A DNA stretch of 64,000 nucleotides from Niallia sp. Man26 (GTDB lineage Bacteria > Bacillota > Bacilli > Bacillales > Cytobacillaceae), in contig NZ_CP095743.1 of the NCBI RefSeq assembly GCF_022049065.2, positions 1,937,001 through 2,001,000 of the forward strand, written 5' to 3'. Positions 44,476 through 51,432 of the stretch are shown piece after piece. Both the position numbers and the translations under genes were made by a program. The number at the start of each line of letters is the position of its first letter. Position 1 is the first letter of the stretch. The notes beneath the pieces were generated by a model. It was not told where the DNA came from, searched no databases, and saw only the letters and a program-made list of their open reading frames with translations.

Positions 44476-44504
44476 ATCATATAATAGCAGCATTTTTTCT
44501 ACAA
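44476..44504 (-). promoter_or_regulatory. Promoter of parE-parC
   Basis: Read on the minus strand: -35 TTGTAG, 17-bp spacer, -10 TATGAT. The leader to parE would be about 195 nt. The remainder of the gene-free stretch 44276-44780 holds only this promoter, the LexA box and two minus-strand hairpins. Confidence 0.6.
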
Positions 44505-44637
44505 GCATATTGATATATCGAGTTACTCACAAAATAATCGATTAAATTCAATATTAAACCAAGAAAGCTAAAAGAGAAAAGCTTTTTTTAATAGGTTTCG
44601 TTTATGCATCTTAATTATGTTAACACATATTTCTTAT

Positions 44638-44687
44638 AAAAAAAACGCTAACTACCGTTTCTCTGACGGGCTATCCTCATAATAGCG
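44638..44687 (-). terminator. Second terminator-like hairpin, or 3' end of a small RNA
   Basis: On the minus strand CGCTA...TAGCG encloses CCGT...ACGG and is followed by T8. It lies about 20 nt beyond the terminator at 44701-44769. It may be a back-up terminator for yneT or the end of a short transcript. Confidence 0.5.
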
Positions 44688-44700
44688 CAGGGAGAAAATA

Positions 44701-44769
44701 AAAAAACGGATGCAAATAAGGTGCTTTTAAGACCGCTTCTTATGAGGGTCAAGTTACCTTATTGCATCC
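44701..44769 (-). terminator. Large terminator hairpin after yneT
   Basis: GGATGCAAATAAGGT pairs with ACCTTATTGCATCC (one bulged base), with a 33-nt apical part that holds a small GACC/GGTC stem. The minus strand then has T6. It starts 12 bp after the yneT stop. Confidence 0.75.
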
Positions 44770-44780
44770 ATATTTTATAG

Positions 44781-45194
44781 TTATTTCGTTAGAGCATGTT
44801 CTACTTTAATACAGCGGTCCATGATAACCGTATAGCCTTTTTCTTTTAAAGAGTGAAAAGTTTCTTCATGAACAAGTCCTTGCTGTGCCCAAAAAACATC
44901 AGCATCGATTTTTTCAAATTCCGCCGCAACTTCTGGAAGAAATTCAGATCTTCTAAATACATTGACAATATCAACATGTTCTTTAATATCTGTCAGGCTT
45001 TTATATGCTTTCATTCCTAAAACTTCATCTACTGTAGGATTGACGGGGATGATGCTATAGCCTGCTTTCATCATGGCTTCTGCAATCATATAAGAAGTTC
45101 TTTCTGGATTGTCACTTAAACCGACAACTGCGATTTTTTTTGCCTTTTTTAATAGTTTGCCGATTTCTTCCCTGCTTGGGTTTTCGATTGCCAT
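44781..45194 (-). CDS. yneT: CoA-binding domain protein (YneT/YccU type)
   Basis: 137 aa, single Rossmann-like CoA-binding domain: KKIAVVGLSDNPERTSYMIA near residue 20, GYSIIPVNPTVDEVLGMKAY, VFRRSEFLPEVAAE and VFWAQQGLVHEETFH. YccU-type proteins bind CoA or acyl-CoA; the physiological role is unknown. In B. subtilis yneT lies beside plsY and parEC; here it is next to parE without plsY between. The ATG has GGAGG nine bases upstream. Confidence 0.9.
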   Translation of the reverse strand: MAIENPSREEIGKLLKKAKKIAVVGLSDNPERTSYMIAEAMMKAGYSIIPVNPTVDEVLGMKAYKSLTDIKEHVDIVNVFRRSEFLPEVAAEFEKIDADVFWAQQGLVHEETFHSLKEKGYTVIMDRCIKVEHALTK

Positions 45195-45285
45195 AGTATT
45201 GTTCCTCCTTTAATTAACCTTTATTTCTACTTTTATACTAGTGGACGTGTATCTGTTGATGCAACTAATATGAACTAGGCTTTGC

Positions 45286-45633
45286 TTACTCTGATTCCTT
45301 ATCCTTGTCCTTTTTTTCCTTCTTTTCAGGCATTGCTCTGTAGATTTGCGTATGCATGCTGTTTTGTTCTATATTTTGCAAAAAGAACTCACCAATCAGC
45401 TTTTGATAGTCTTCATCCTCATTCATCTTTTTGCCTTGCAATTCCATTTCAGCCAATCCTTCGTACTCCGTTAAAAGGGCATATGTATGATCATTGCCTG
45501 AGATAGGCGTCAATATTTCTACTTTGTGTGAGTAATTTTCATTACTAAACTTTTTCAGCTCACGCAAATTTTCCAATCCTTCTTTGAATTTATCTTGCTT
45601 GAGTGAAAATGTTTGATATACATAAACGGTCAT
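45286..45633 (-). CDS. Hypothetical protein, possible dimeric alpha/beta barrel
   Basis: 115 aa, soluble. It begins MTVYVYQTFSLKQDKFKEGL and contains TPISGNDHTYALLTEYEGLA, a pattern resembling dimeric alpha/beta-barrel (NIPSNAP- or ABM-like) proteins, but no family can be named with confidence. The C-terminus is a highly charged KKEKKDKDKESE tail. GGAGG lies ten bases before the ATG. No terminator is obvious behind it, and yneT follows 91 bp downstream on the same strand. Confidence 0.7.
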   Translation of the reverse strand: MTVYVYQTFSLKQDKFKEGLENLRELKKFSNENYSHKVEILTPISGNDHTYALLTEYEGLAEMELQGKKMNEDEDYQKLIGEFFLQNIEQNSMHTQIYRAMPEKKEKKDKDKESE

Positions 45634-45705
45634 TTTTAAATTACCTCCAAAAAGTCAATTATGATATATTAACATTCCCTAAACAGCAAAAAAAAATTCT
45701 AATCA

Positions 45706-45740
45706 ATAACTAAGGAGCAACTGCTGTGCTCCTTAGTTAT
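45706..45740 (-). terminator. Hairpin after the coiled-coil gene
   Basis: 14-bp perfect stem ATAACTAAGGAGCA/TGCTCCTTAGTTAT with a 7-nt loop, right at the stop codon. On the minus strand the T run comes about 10 nt after the stem, so termination may be imperfect. Confidence 0.65.
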
Positions 45741-45742
45741 AT

Positions 45743-46051
45743 TTATCTTTCCAATGCATTTAAGCGCTGATTAACTCTTTGCAAACTGCGCTCAAGCTGG
45801 TCAATATCTCTTTGCTGCTGGTTATTCTCCCGCTCTAGCTGATTTATTCTCCGTTCCAGCTGATCAATACGGCGATCCTGAGCTTCAATCCGTCTTTCTA
45901 ACTGATTAAGCCTCCGCTCAAACTGTCTCCACTGTGGCTGTTGAAAAAGCTGTGACAGCTGGATTTGTCTGTTCGGATCTTCGTAATATCCTTGCGGGTA
46001 TTGGTAATCATATTGAGTTTGTGGATAAGCGTAATTTACATAAGGGTACAT
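45743..46051 (-). CDS. Tyr/Gln-rich coiled-coil protein, possible spore protein
   Basis: 102 aa. The N-terminal 30 residues are rich in Tyr, Pro and Gln (MYPYVNYAYPQTQYDYQYPQ). From about residue 45 to the end runs an uninterrupted coiled coil of repeated 7-residue units (RRLNQLE, RRIEAQD, RRIDQLE, RRINQLE), Arg-rich in positions b/c. The composition resembles small spore-coat or crust proteins, and a sigmaK-like promoter lies upstream, but the function is not known. GGAGA precedes the ATG. Confidence 0.75.
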   Translation of the reverse strand: MYPYVNYAYPQTQYDYQYPQGYYEDPNRQIQLSQLFQQPQWRQFERRLNQLERRIEAQDRRIDQLERRINQLERENNQQQRDIDQLERSLQRVNQRLNALER

Positions 46052-46082
46052 ATAGGCAACTCTCCTTTTTTTATGTCACCCA

Positions 46083-46108
46083 TAAAGTATGCAAACTTCT
46101 TTTTTAGT
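46083..46108 (-). promoter_or_regulatory. Candidate sigmaK promoter for the coiled-coil gene
   Basis: On the minus strand AC (46108-46107), 15 bases, then CATACTTTA (46091-46083), matching AC-N15/16-CATANNNTA. It lies 32-57 bp before the start codon. Confidence 0.45.
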
Positions 46109-46226
46109 GATATAGGCAAATGCCTAAATTGCCGTTTGTTAACTTGGCTTTTTTCATGGGACTATATATTTTTTCCTGACGATAGTCATATAGTACCTTA
46201 AAAGACGTAAAAACGGAGGCAAATCG

Positions 46227-46721
46227 ATGAACCATATTGTTAAGCCCGGGGAGACTTTAACCCAAATCTCAAAAGACTATCGCATTCCATTAGCCAGTAT
46301 ATTAACAGCAAACCCAACAATCCAGCCAAACAGCATCTTCCCCGGACAAATAATCATCATACCCGGCTTACCGTCCCCTGAGAGTATTCCTTATCGAATA
46401 GATGTTTCGATAGGTAATAAAATATTGCGCTTGTTTAGAGGCGGTGTTTTGCAAAAGCAGTATCCGATTGCAGTAGGCAGAATGCTGTTTAGCACACCTG
46501 TAGGCAATTTTGTTATCATCAATAAAGCGCCGAATCCTGGAGGTCCATTCGGTACAATGTGGATGAGTCTTTCTAAAGAGCATTATGGTATCCATGGTAC
46601 AAATGATCCTAGCTCCATTGGCAAAGCTGTATCAAGAGGATGTATTAGAATGCAAAACAAGGATGTGGAGGAATTAGCAAGCATTGCTCCTATTGGCACA
46701 GCTGTAGCCATTCATCCATAA
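46227..46721 (+). CDS. ykuD: L,D-transpeptidase with N-terminal LysM domain (YkuD type)
   Basis: 164 aa, the same length and layout as B. subtilis YkuD. The LysM domain spans residues 1-48 ([30 protein letters not shown]). The catalytic domain follows with [37 protein letters not shown] and the active-site signature [12 protein letters not shown], holding the nucleophile Cys and a His in HGTN. It forms 3-3 cross-links in peptidoglycan. B. subtilis YkuD is a sporulation protein under sigmaK; a -10-like CATATAGTA at 46187 agrees, but no matching -35 is seen. Confidence 0.95.
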   Translation: MNHIVKPGETLTQISKDYRIPLASILTANPTIQPNSIFPGQIIIIPGLPSPESIPYRIDVSIGNKILRLFRGGVLQKQYPIAVGRMLFSTPVGNFVIINKAPNPGGPFGTMWMSLSKEHYGIHGTNDPSSIGKAVSRGCIRMQNKDVEELASIAPIGTAVAIHP

Positions 46722-46727
46722 ACCTTA

Positions 46728-47348
46728 TTAAATATAGTCTACAAATTCACGGACTGGCTTTCGGTATCCGCGCGGCTGTCTGCTGTCTGTTTTCTCCTTG
46801 CCAATGGTAATCATCAGCACCACCTCTTCCTGATCGGGAATCTGCAGTATTTCACGAACCTGCTTGTCATCAAATCCAATCATCGGGCAAGTGTCCCAGC
46901 CTTGATTCTTTGCTGCGAGCATAAACAGCATGGCAGAAAGTGAAGCATTACGAATTGCTTCTTCTTTTTGGAAGGTGTCACCTCTGTCTTCATAAAAGGA
47001 AGTTGTATCCTGAACTAAATGGTCATATTCCTGCTTGTTTACAATTCCGAGCATCTGCAGACCTTCATAGATTTCTGGTGCTTGTTTATAAGCAAGTTTG
47101 TTCCCAACTACCAATATAACAGCAGCCGCGCTTTTTACTTTGTATTGACCGTTTGCGGCATTTCTTATTTCAGCTTTTTTCTCATCATCTATAACGGCAA
47201 TATACCTTGTATGCTGTAAATTAAAAGCAGATGGTGCTAGCTTAACCGTTTCAAAAATACTATTTAACTCTTCTGTTGAAATCGGGTTTCCTTCCAAAAA
47301 GTTGCTCGCAGAGCGTCGTGATTTAACTAGATCTAAAAATTCAGCCAT
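46728..47348 (-). CDS. mhqN: Nitroreductase family protein (MhqN type)
   Basis: 206 aa FMN-dependent nitroreductase fold; closely resembles B. subtilis MhqN, which takes part in quinone and thiol-stress defence: MAEFLDLVKSRRSASNFLEG, LAPSAFNLQHTRYIAV, NKQEYDHLVQDTTSFYEDRG and GWDTCPMIGFD. The RRSxxxF and GxxQ/H FMN-contact motifs are present. It converges with ykuD (7 bp between the stops). Transcription starts near a long inverted repeat carrying an MhqR-like operator, so induction by quinones is inferred. Confidence 0.93.
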   Translation of the reverse strand: MAEFLDLVKSRRSASNFLEGNPISTEELNSIFETVKLAPSAFNLQHTRYIAVIDDEKKAEIRNAANGQYKVKSAAAVILVVGNKLAYKQAPEIYEGLQMLGIVNKQEYDHLVQDTTSFYEDRGDTFQKEEAIRNASLSAMLFMLAAKNQGWDTCPMIGFDDKQVREILQIPDQEEVVLMITIGKEKTDSRQPRGYRKPVREFVDYI

Positions 47349-47372
47349 GATTTGTTTCTCCTTCGATTTTAT

Positions 47373-47414
47373 CTTTATTTAATATATCTCGAATTAAAGA
47401 TATATTAAATAAAG
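47373..47414 (-). promoter_or_regulatory. 42-bp inverted repeat with MhqR-like operator upstream of mhqN
   Basis: CTTTATTTAATATATCT (47373-47389) and AGATATATTAAATAAAG (47398-47414) are perfect 17-bp arms around CGAATTAA. The centre TATCTCGAATTAAAGATA resembles the MhqR box TATCTCGAATTCGAGATA of B. subtilis, differing at two positions. It lies 25 bp before the start codon. Confidence 0.75.
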
Positions 47415-47451
47415 TCCTTTGTAAAGCTTTTTACTTCCTGTTTTGCCAATA

Positions 47452-47480
47452 AAAAAACTGCCATTAGAGGCAGCTTTTTT
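47452..47480. terminator. Terminator of the sarcosine-oxidase-like gene
   Basis: AAAAAA-CTGCC, 6-nt loop, GGCAG-C-TTTTTT; symmetric, but placed for the minus-strand gene whose stop codon adjoins it. Confidence 0.75.
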
Positions 47481-48613
47481 TATGAGAAGCGTTTAATAGA
47501 AAAAGGTGAGATATTATATTCTGTCTTCCCCTTTGTTGCTAAGTCACTTAAAATTTTACCGACCACACTGCTGAATTTAAAGCCATGCCCTGAAAAACCT
47601 GCCGCAATGGCGACATTGGCGTAATCAGGATGAAGATCAATTATAAAGTCTTCATCAGGTGTCAATGTATATGTGCAAGTTTTGCCAAACTTCAGCTCAT
47701 CTGTTAATGGCATATAAGTGGAAAGAAACTGCCCTACATCTCCCTCATCCTCGGCAAGCTCACCAAACGGGCTGATTGACTGGCCTGGTTGTATTTCAAC
47801 ACCGCCGCCGTCATGTCTGCCTATTTTCAAACCAGCTTGTTCGATGCTTGGAAAGCCGTAATACATGCCTTTTTCCGTTTCAAAGGAAAAGGCCGGAAAG
47901 TTTTCACTAGAATAAATGGTTTCATCAGCATGGAACCAAGCAAACGTCTTCCTTGTCGGTTTTAATGGCAGCGTTAAACCTAGAGTAGCTAACAGCTTGC
48001 CTGCTGATGCGCCGCCGCAAATGATAAGAGCGTCTCCATAATAGTTATTGGTTGCCGTTTTTACGATTGCCTTCCCATTATCCATCTGCAATTCTAGTAC
48101 TTCTGTATATGTAAGAAGATCTGCTCCCTTTTTAATAGCCTGCTCTTTATATGCTTCTATACAAGTTTCACTTTTAAGCACTCCTGACGATTTTTCAAAG
48201 CAGCCGATATAATCAGCCGGTAGCTTAATGCCAGACCACCGCTCCATTACTTCACTTGCTTGCAGCACTTCCACTGGCAGGTTATATGTTTTCGCGCTAT
48301 ATATTATGTTTTTCATAAATGGTGAATCTGCTTTGCCGACATTTAATACACCTGTCTGCAAAAACAGCTGCTTGCCTGATACCTCTTCAAGCTCGCCCCA
48401 AAGCTCCTGTGCTTTTAACGCCAAAGGAACATACTCAGCACCTTCCCCGTATGCATGACGGATAATTCTTGTTTCGCCATGGTGGCTTCCATGTGCATGA
48501 GGAGGGTCATAGGCATCAATTAACAATGTCTTTTTTCCTTGTTCCGCTAAATAATAGCCTGCTGCCATCCCCATGGAACCGGCACCGATGATAATCGCAT
48601 CATATTTTGTCAA
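47480..48613 (-). CDS. soxA: Monomeric sarcosine oxidase / N-methyl-L-tryptophan oxidase-like flavoenzyme
   Basis: 377 aa FAD enzyme oxidising N-methyl amino acids (sarcosine to glycine, formaldehyde and H2O2). Rossmann motif YDAIIIGAGSMGMAAGYYLA, then DPPHAHGSHHGETRIIRHAY, typical of monomeric sarcosine oxidase. The Cys in FGKTCTYTLTPDEDFIIDLH, near residue 312, matches the Cys that holds FAD covalently. The end AAGFSGHGFKFSSVVGKIL is also conserved. TTG at 48613 is the start: GGAGG lies seven to eight bases upstream and the Rossmann motif follows at once; the longer frame starts upstream without support. Exact substrate uncertain. Confidence 0.9.
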   Translation of the reverse strand: MTKYDAIIIGAGSMGMAAGYYLAEQGKKTLLIDAYDPPHAHGSHHGETRIIRHAYGEGAEYVPLALKAQELWGELEEVSGKQLFLQTGVLNVGKADSPFMKNIIYSAKTYNLPVEVLQASEVMERWSGIKLPADYIGCFEKSSGVLKSETCIEAYKEQAIKKGADLLTYTEVLELQMDNGKAIVKTATNNYYGDALIICGGASAGKLLATLGLTLPLKPTRKTFAWFHADETIYSSENFPAFSFETEKGMYYGFPSIEQAGLKIGRHDGGGVEIQPGQSISPFGELAEDEGDVGQFLSTYMPLTDELKFGKTCTYTLTPDEDFIIDLHPDYANVAIAAGFSGHGFKFSSVVGKILSDLATKGKTEYNISPFSIKRFS

Positions 48614-48811
48614 AATATTTCCTCCTTCTCTTCCCCTAAACGTTAACTCTCTTTTTTTATATAGCCAATCATACCATTGTTGCACAGCTTGAAAAATAAA
48701 AATTTTCTAATAAGAGTTAATAATTGGGCTTCTTCTTAAAAAAAGTAGATAAGCTCATTAACAGCAAGCCGACATACCCTATACAGAAAACTCGCAACGG
48801 AAGGTGATTAC

Positions 48812-49123
48812 ATGCAATTTGGACCATATCAACCTAATTTCCCTTGGGGGCAAGGTCAACAAAGCTATCCATACGGCGGCTGGCAGCAAGGTCAGCAGAA
48901 CTATCCGTTTGGTGGCTGGCAGCAACAAGGCTATCCATACGGCGGTTATCATCAATATCCTGGAGGGTATCATCAAGGTTTTCATGACGATTATCCATAC
49001 GGATGGCATAAACCCCACCAAGATTGGCATAAGCCATACTACCCGCAAGATTCATGGAAAAAAGGCTACCATCATCCACAAGGTCATTGGGATGACTGGC
49101 ATAAGCAATATCCACAAAGATAG
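48812..49123 (+). CDS. Tyr/Gly/Gln/His-rich low-complexity protein, putative spore coat protein
   Basis: 103 aa almost wholly of Y, G, Q, H, P, W, D and K. Imperfect repeats run through the first half (SYPYGGWQQGQQ, NYPFGGWQQQ, GYPYGGYHQY); the second half is His/Lys/Trp-rich (GWHKPHQDWHKP). No signal peptide or membrane segment. Such aromatic, self-associating sequences are typical of small coat or crust proteins of spores, and a CotF-like gene follows, but the role is inferred. AAGGTGA precedes the ATG. CATACCCTA at 48773 could be a sigmaK -10, though no -35 fits. ORFs in other frames here are composition artefacts. Confidence 0.75.
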   Translation: MQFGPYQPNFPWGQGQQSYPYGGWQQGQQNYPFGGWQQQGYPYGGYHQYPGGYHQGFHDDYPYGWHKPHQDWHKPYYPQDSWKKGYHHPQGHWDDWHKQYPQR

Positions 49124-49130
49124 TCACGAT

Positions 49131-49158
49131 AAAAGAGGTGAGTGATCTCCTCTTTTTT
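49131..49158 (+). terminator. Terminator of the Tyr/Gly-rich gene
   Basis: AAAAGAGG, 10-nt loop, CCTCTTTT plus T's, 7 bp after the stop codon. Confidence 0.7.
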
Positions 49159-49208
49159 CTATCTCACACTAAAAAAAGAGGAAGCGTCATTTAAGGAGGA
49201 TCATGAGA

Positions 49209-49706
49209 ATGGAACATAACGAACGTCCGCAGCATTTAGCATGGCATGAAACATTAGAAATACATGAATTAACAGCAGCACAATCAGTAGCATTAATGAA
49301 ATTGAAACTCGCACTTCCAACGGTGACAGACCCAGAACTAAAAAGGCTGTACACAAAGGCTATTGAAGGTTTAACAGCTAATATAAAAGACTTGCTTGAA
49401 TTCTATCCGTTAGCACCGAGAGAGGAAGACGAGGAAGAGGACTTGCGCAATCAAGCATTAACACCTTTTCTGGCAGGAGATTTACTTGGTCTATTTAAAG
49501 CAAGTGTCAAAAATTATGCGGTTGCCATTACTGAAACAGCTACACCTGAATTAAGAAAGGTGTTAAAAACACATATAAACAAAGCGATTGATTCACATGA
49601 GGAAGTATTCCACTATATGTATAAAAAGGGGTATTACCCAGCTTATGATTTAAAGAGTCTGCTGCAAAATGACGTTAATCTTGCCAAAAAAGCGCTTAGT
49701 AAATAG
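49209..49706 (+). CDS. CotF-like spore coat protein
   Basis: 165 aa all-helical protein. The repeated helix pairs (LAWHETLEIHELTAAQSVAL, TDPELKRLYTKAIEGLTANI, TATPELRKVLKTHINKAIDS) and the Met/Tyr-rich end FHYMYKKGYYPAYDL are typical of the CotF / DUF3231-like coat protein group. It is expected in the spore coat. The ATG at 49209 lies nine bases after GGAGG; the ATG at 49203 is only three bases from it. It follows the Tyr/Gly-rich gene and may belong to the same sporulation locus. Confidence 0.8.
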   Translation: MEHNERPQHLAWHETLEIHELTAAQSVALMKLKLALPTVTDPELKRLYTKAIEGLTANIKDLLEFYPLAPREEDEEEDLRNQALTPFLAGDLLGLFKASVKNYAVAITETATPELRKVLKTHINKAIDSHEEVFHYMYKKGYYPAYDLKSLLQNDVNLAKKALSK

Positions 49707-49736
49707 TCATTCGTTTTAGATGTGAAAACAGTAAAC

Positions 49737-49762
49737 ACCCCTCTTATTAGGATAAGAGGGGT
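49737..49762. terminator. Hairpin between convergent genes
   Basis: 11-bp perfect stem ACCCCTCTTAT/ATAAGAGGGGT with a TAGG loop. Neighbouring T runs are weak on both strands, but the position between two converging stops supports termination. Confidence 0.7.
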
Positions 49763-49768
49763 CTGTTA

Positions 49769-51241
49769 TTATGCTTGATTAGATTTCGTTTTTAATACTG
49801 CCACTGGTCTTGTTGCCAATGATACAACCGTAAGGACAACTAAGTTAATAATCAAGGCAATAATACCAACGTTGAAGTCCTTAATTGCTTGCGGCAAAAA
49901 TGGGAACAATGTTCCGACAGTCGTGCCTGAAACTGTCACATAAGTAACCGTGGCAACACCTGCGATAATACCAGCAAACGCTCCTTGTTTCGTAACAAAA
50001 TTATGTTTCATTAAGCTGAACAATAAGGTCGGAAACAATTGTGTTACAAGGCTGTATCCCATTAACAGCAAAGCAACAAGCGTTCCGCCGCCATTAAATG
50101 TAACGATTACGGAAATGAGCGCCACAACAGGTACAAGATAACGGGCCATGCTTGTGACTTGCTTGTCTGTTGCACTTGGTCGTAACACTTTATAAACGTT
50201 TTTCGCAAGCAAGGTTGCTGCTGCCATTAGAATCATCGAGCCAGGAACAAGAGCAGTCAAAATACCTGCCGCACCGATAATTCCTACCACCCATGGATCA
50301 AATGTCTGGATAGACAAACGAAGCAGTGCTAAATCCGTATCTGCTCCAGTTAATGTTGGCACTTGCAGAATCGCTGCAAAGCCTACGAAGAATACGAATA
50401 AAAGGACTAATTGATATAATGGCATGAAAATAGCATTTTTTCGGAAGGCTTTCTCTCCTTGAGAGGAATAAATGGAACCGAATGTATGCGGCCACATATA
50501 AAAGCCTAATGCTGTAAGTAAAACAGTTGTTACAAACCAAGAAGAGCTTTGTCCTGAATCAGGCAATGATAAAAAGCCTGCCTTCGCTGTGTCAATTGCT
50601 TCAAACATTGGCTGAATCCCGCCATAATAATGGTGCGGAAGATAAATTCCCAAAAATAAGACCACAACAAGAATAAGAATATCCTTCGCAACAGCAGTCC
50701 ATGCAGAGCCGTGAATACCTGAGACCATTACATAGACGGTTACAACGATAATGCCGATCCAAATCGCCACAGTTGGTGAAATATGGCCATAAGAAGCCTC
50801 TGATACAATAATTCCAAGCCCTTTCAGCTGCAGAACAAAATAAGGAATCATCGCAACAAACCCTACAAGCGAAACAAGAATTCCTAAATACGGGCTGTTG
50901 TATTTGCTGACGAAAAAGTCTGATTGAGACACAAGCTTGTTGTCTTTTGCGTAGCGCCAGATTTTCGGCAGCAAAAAGTATGACATAATATAAGCAAGAG
51001 CACCGTATGAAATAATATAATAGGTTGGGCCGCCTTTACTATATGCCCAGCCGCTTCCTCCAAGGAAGGTGAAGGTTGTATAAATTTCCCCTGCCATCAG
51101 CACGAATACTAAAACGGAACCGAATCCTCTTCCTCCTACAGACCATTGTTCTAAATCCATGTCTTTTCCTTTTTTTGCCCGAATACCTAAAAAGATAGAT
51201 AGTAGCATCGTAGCAAAAATAATTACTAATGCAGCATTCAT
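49769..51241 (-). CDS. Sodium:solute symporter (SSS family)
   Basis: 490 aa with about 13 membrane helices. SSS features: EQWSVGGRGFGSVLVFVLMA and GGSGWAYSKGGPTYYIISYG near the N-terminus, FFVSKYNSPYLGILVSLVGF, and GVYxQPTxLF-like GYSLVTQLFPTLLFSLM later. Sodium-coupled uptake; the substrate is not readable. It shares an operon with two M20 amidohydrolases and a DUF3311 protein, so an N-acyl or N-carbamoyl amino acid, or a ureide, is a plausible substrate. The start overlaps the DUF3311 stop by four bases (ATGA). Confidence 0.92.
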   Translation of the reverse strand: MNAALVIIFATMLLSIFLGIRAKKGKDMDLEQWSVGGRGFGSVLVFVLMAGEIYTTFTFLGGSGWAYSKGGPTYYIISYGALAYIMSYFLLPKIWRYAKDNKLVSQSDFFVSKYNSPYLGILVSLVGFVAMIPYFVLQLKGLGIIVSEASYGHISPTVAIWIGIIVVTVYVMVSGIHGSAWTAVAKDILILVVVLFLGIYLPHHYYGGIQPMFEAIDTAKAGFLSLPDSGQSSSWFVTTVLLTALGFYMWPHTFGSIYSSQGEKAFRKNAIFMPLYQLVLLFVFFVGFAAILQVPTLTGADTDLALLRLSIQTFDPWVVGIIGAAGILTALVPGSMILMAAATLLAKNVYKVLRPSATDKQVTSMARYLVPVVALISVIVTFNGGGTLVALLLMGYSLVTQLFPTLLFSLMKHNFVTKQGAFAGIIAGVATVTYVTVSGTTVGTLFPFLPQAIKDFNVGIIALIINLVVLTVVSLATRPVAVLKTKSNQA

Positions 51242-51432
51242 TCTGTTTCACCTTCTTTATTTTTTGGATCGATTTTATAGATAATTGCCATAATGACAGA
51301 TGTCAGGACTGTCCATAATACACACCAAAACAGCAGAAATGGCATTCCTAGTACGTATGGTGTCACTTGATTGAATACATAGGCTCCGCCCAGCATGAAA
51401 ACGAACGGAATCAGCGCCAATACTTTAATCAT
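51238..51432 (-). CDS. DUF3311 small membrane protein, symporter partner
   Basis: 64 aa with two membrane helices (VLALIPFVFMLGGAYVFN and FLLFWCVLWTVLTSVIMAII) and a charged C-terminus. DUF3311 proteins are commonly encoded directly before SSS permeases of this type and are thought to be accessory subunits. It overlaps the amidohydrolase gene upstream by 8 bp and the symporter gene by 4 bp. Confidence 0.88.
   Translation of the reverse strand: MIKVLALIPFVFMLGGAYVFNQVTPYVLGMPFLLFWCVLWTVLTSVIMAIIYKIDPKNKEGETE

Noticed and set aside
46187..46195. Full sigmaK promoter for ykuD
   Set aside because: The -10 CATATAGTA fits, but no AC lies 15-16 bases upstream; only mentioned as supporting evidence.
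48779..49145. Alternative frames of 90-113 codons on both strands across the Tyr/Gly-rich gene
   Set aside because: Low-complexity G/C-repeating codons keep several frames open; only the 48812 frame has a ribosome-binding site and a protein of consistent composition.
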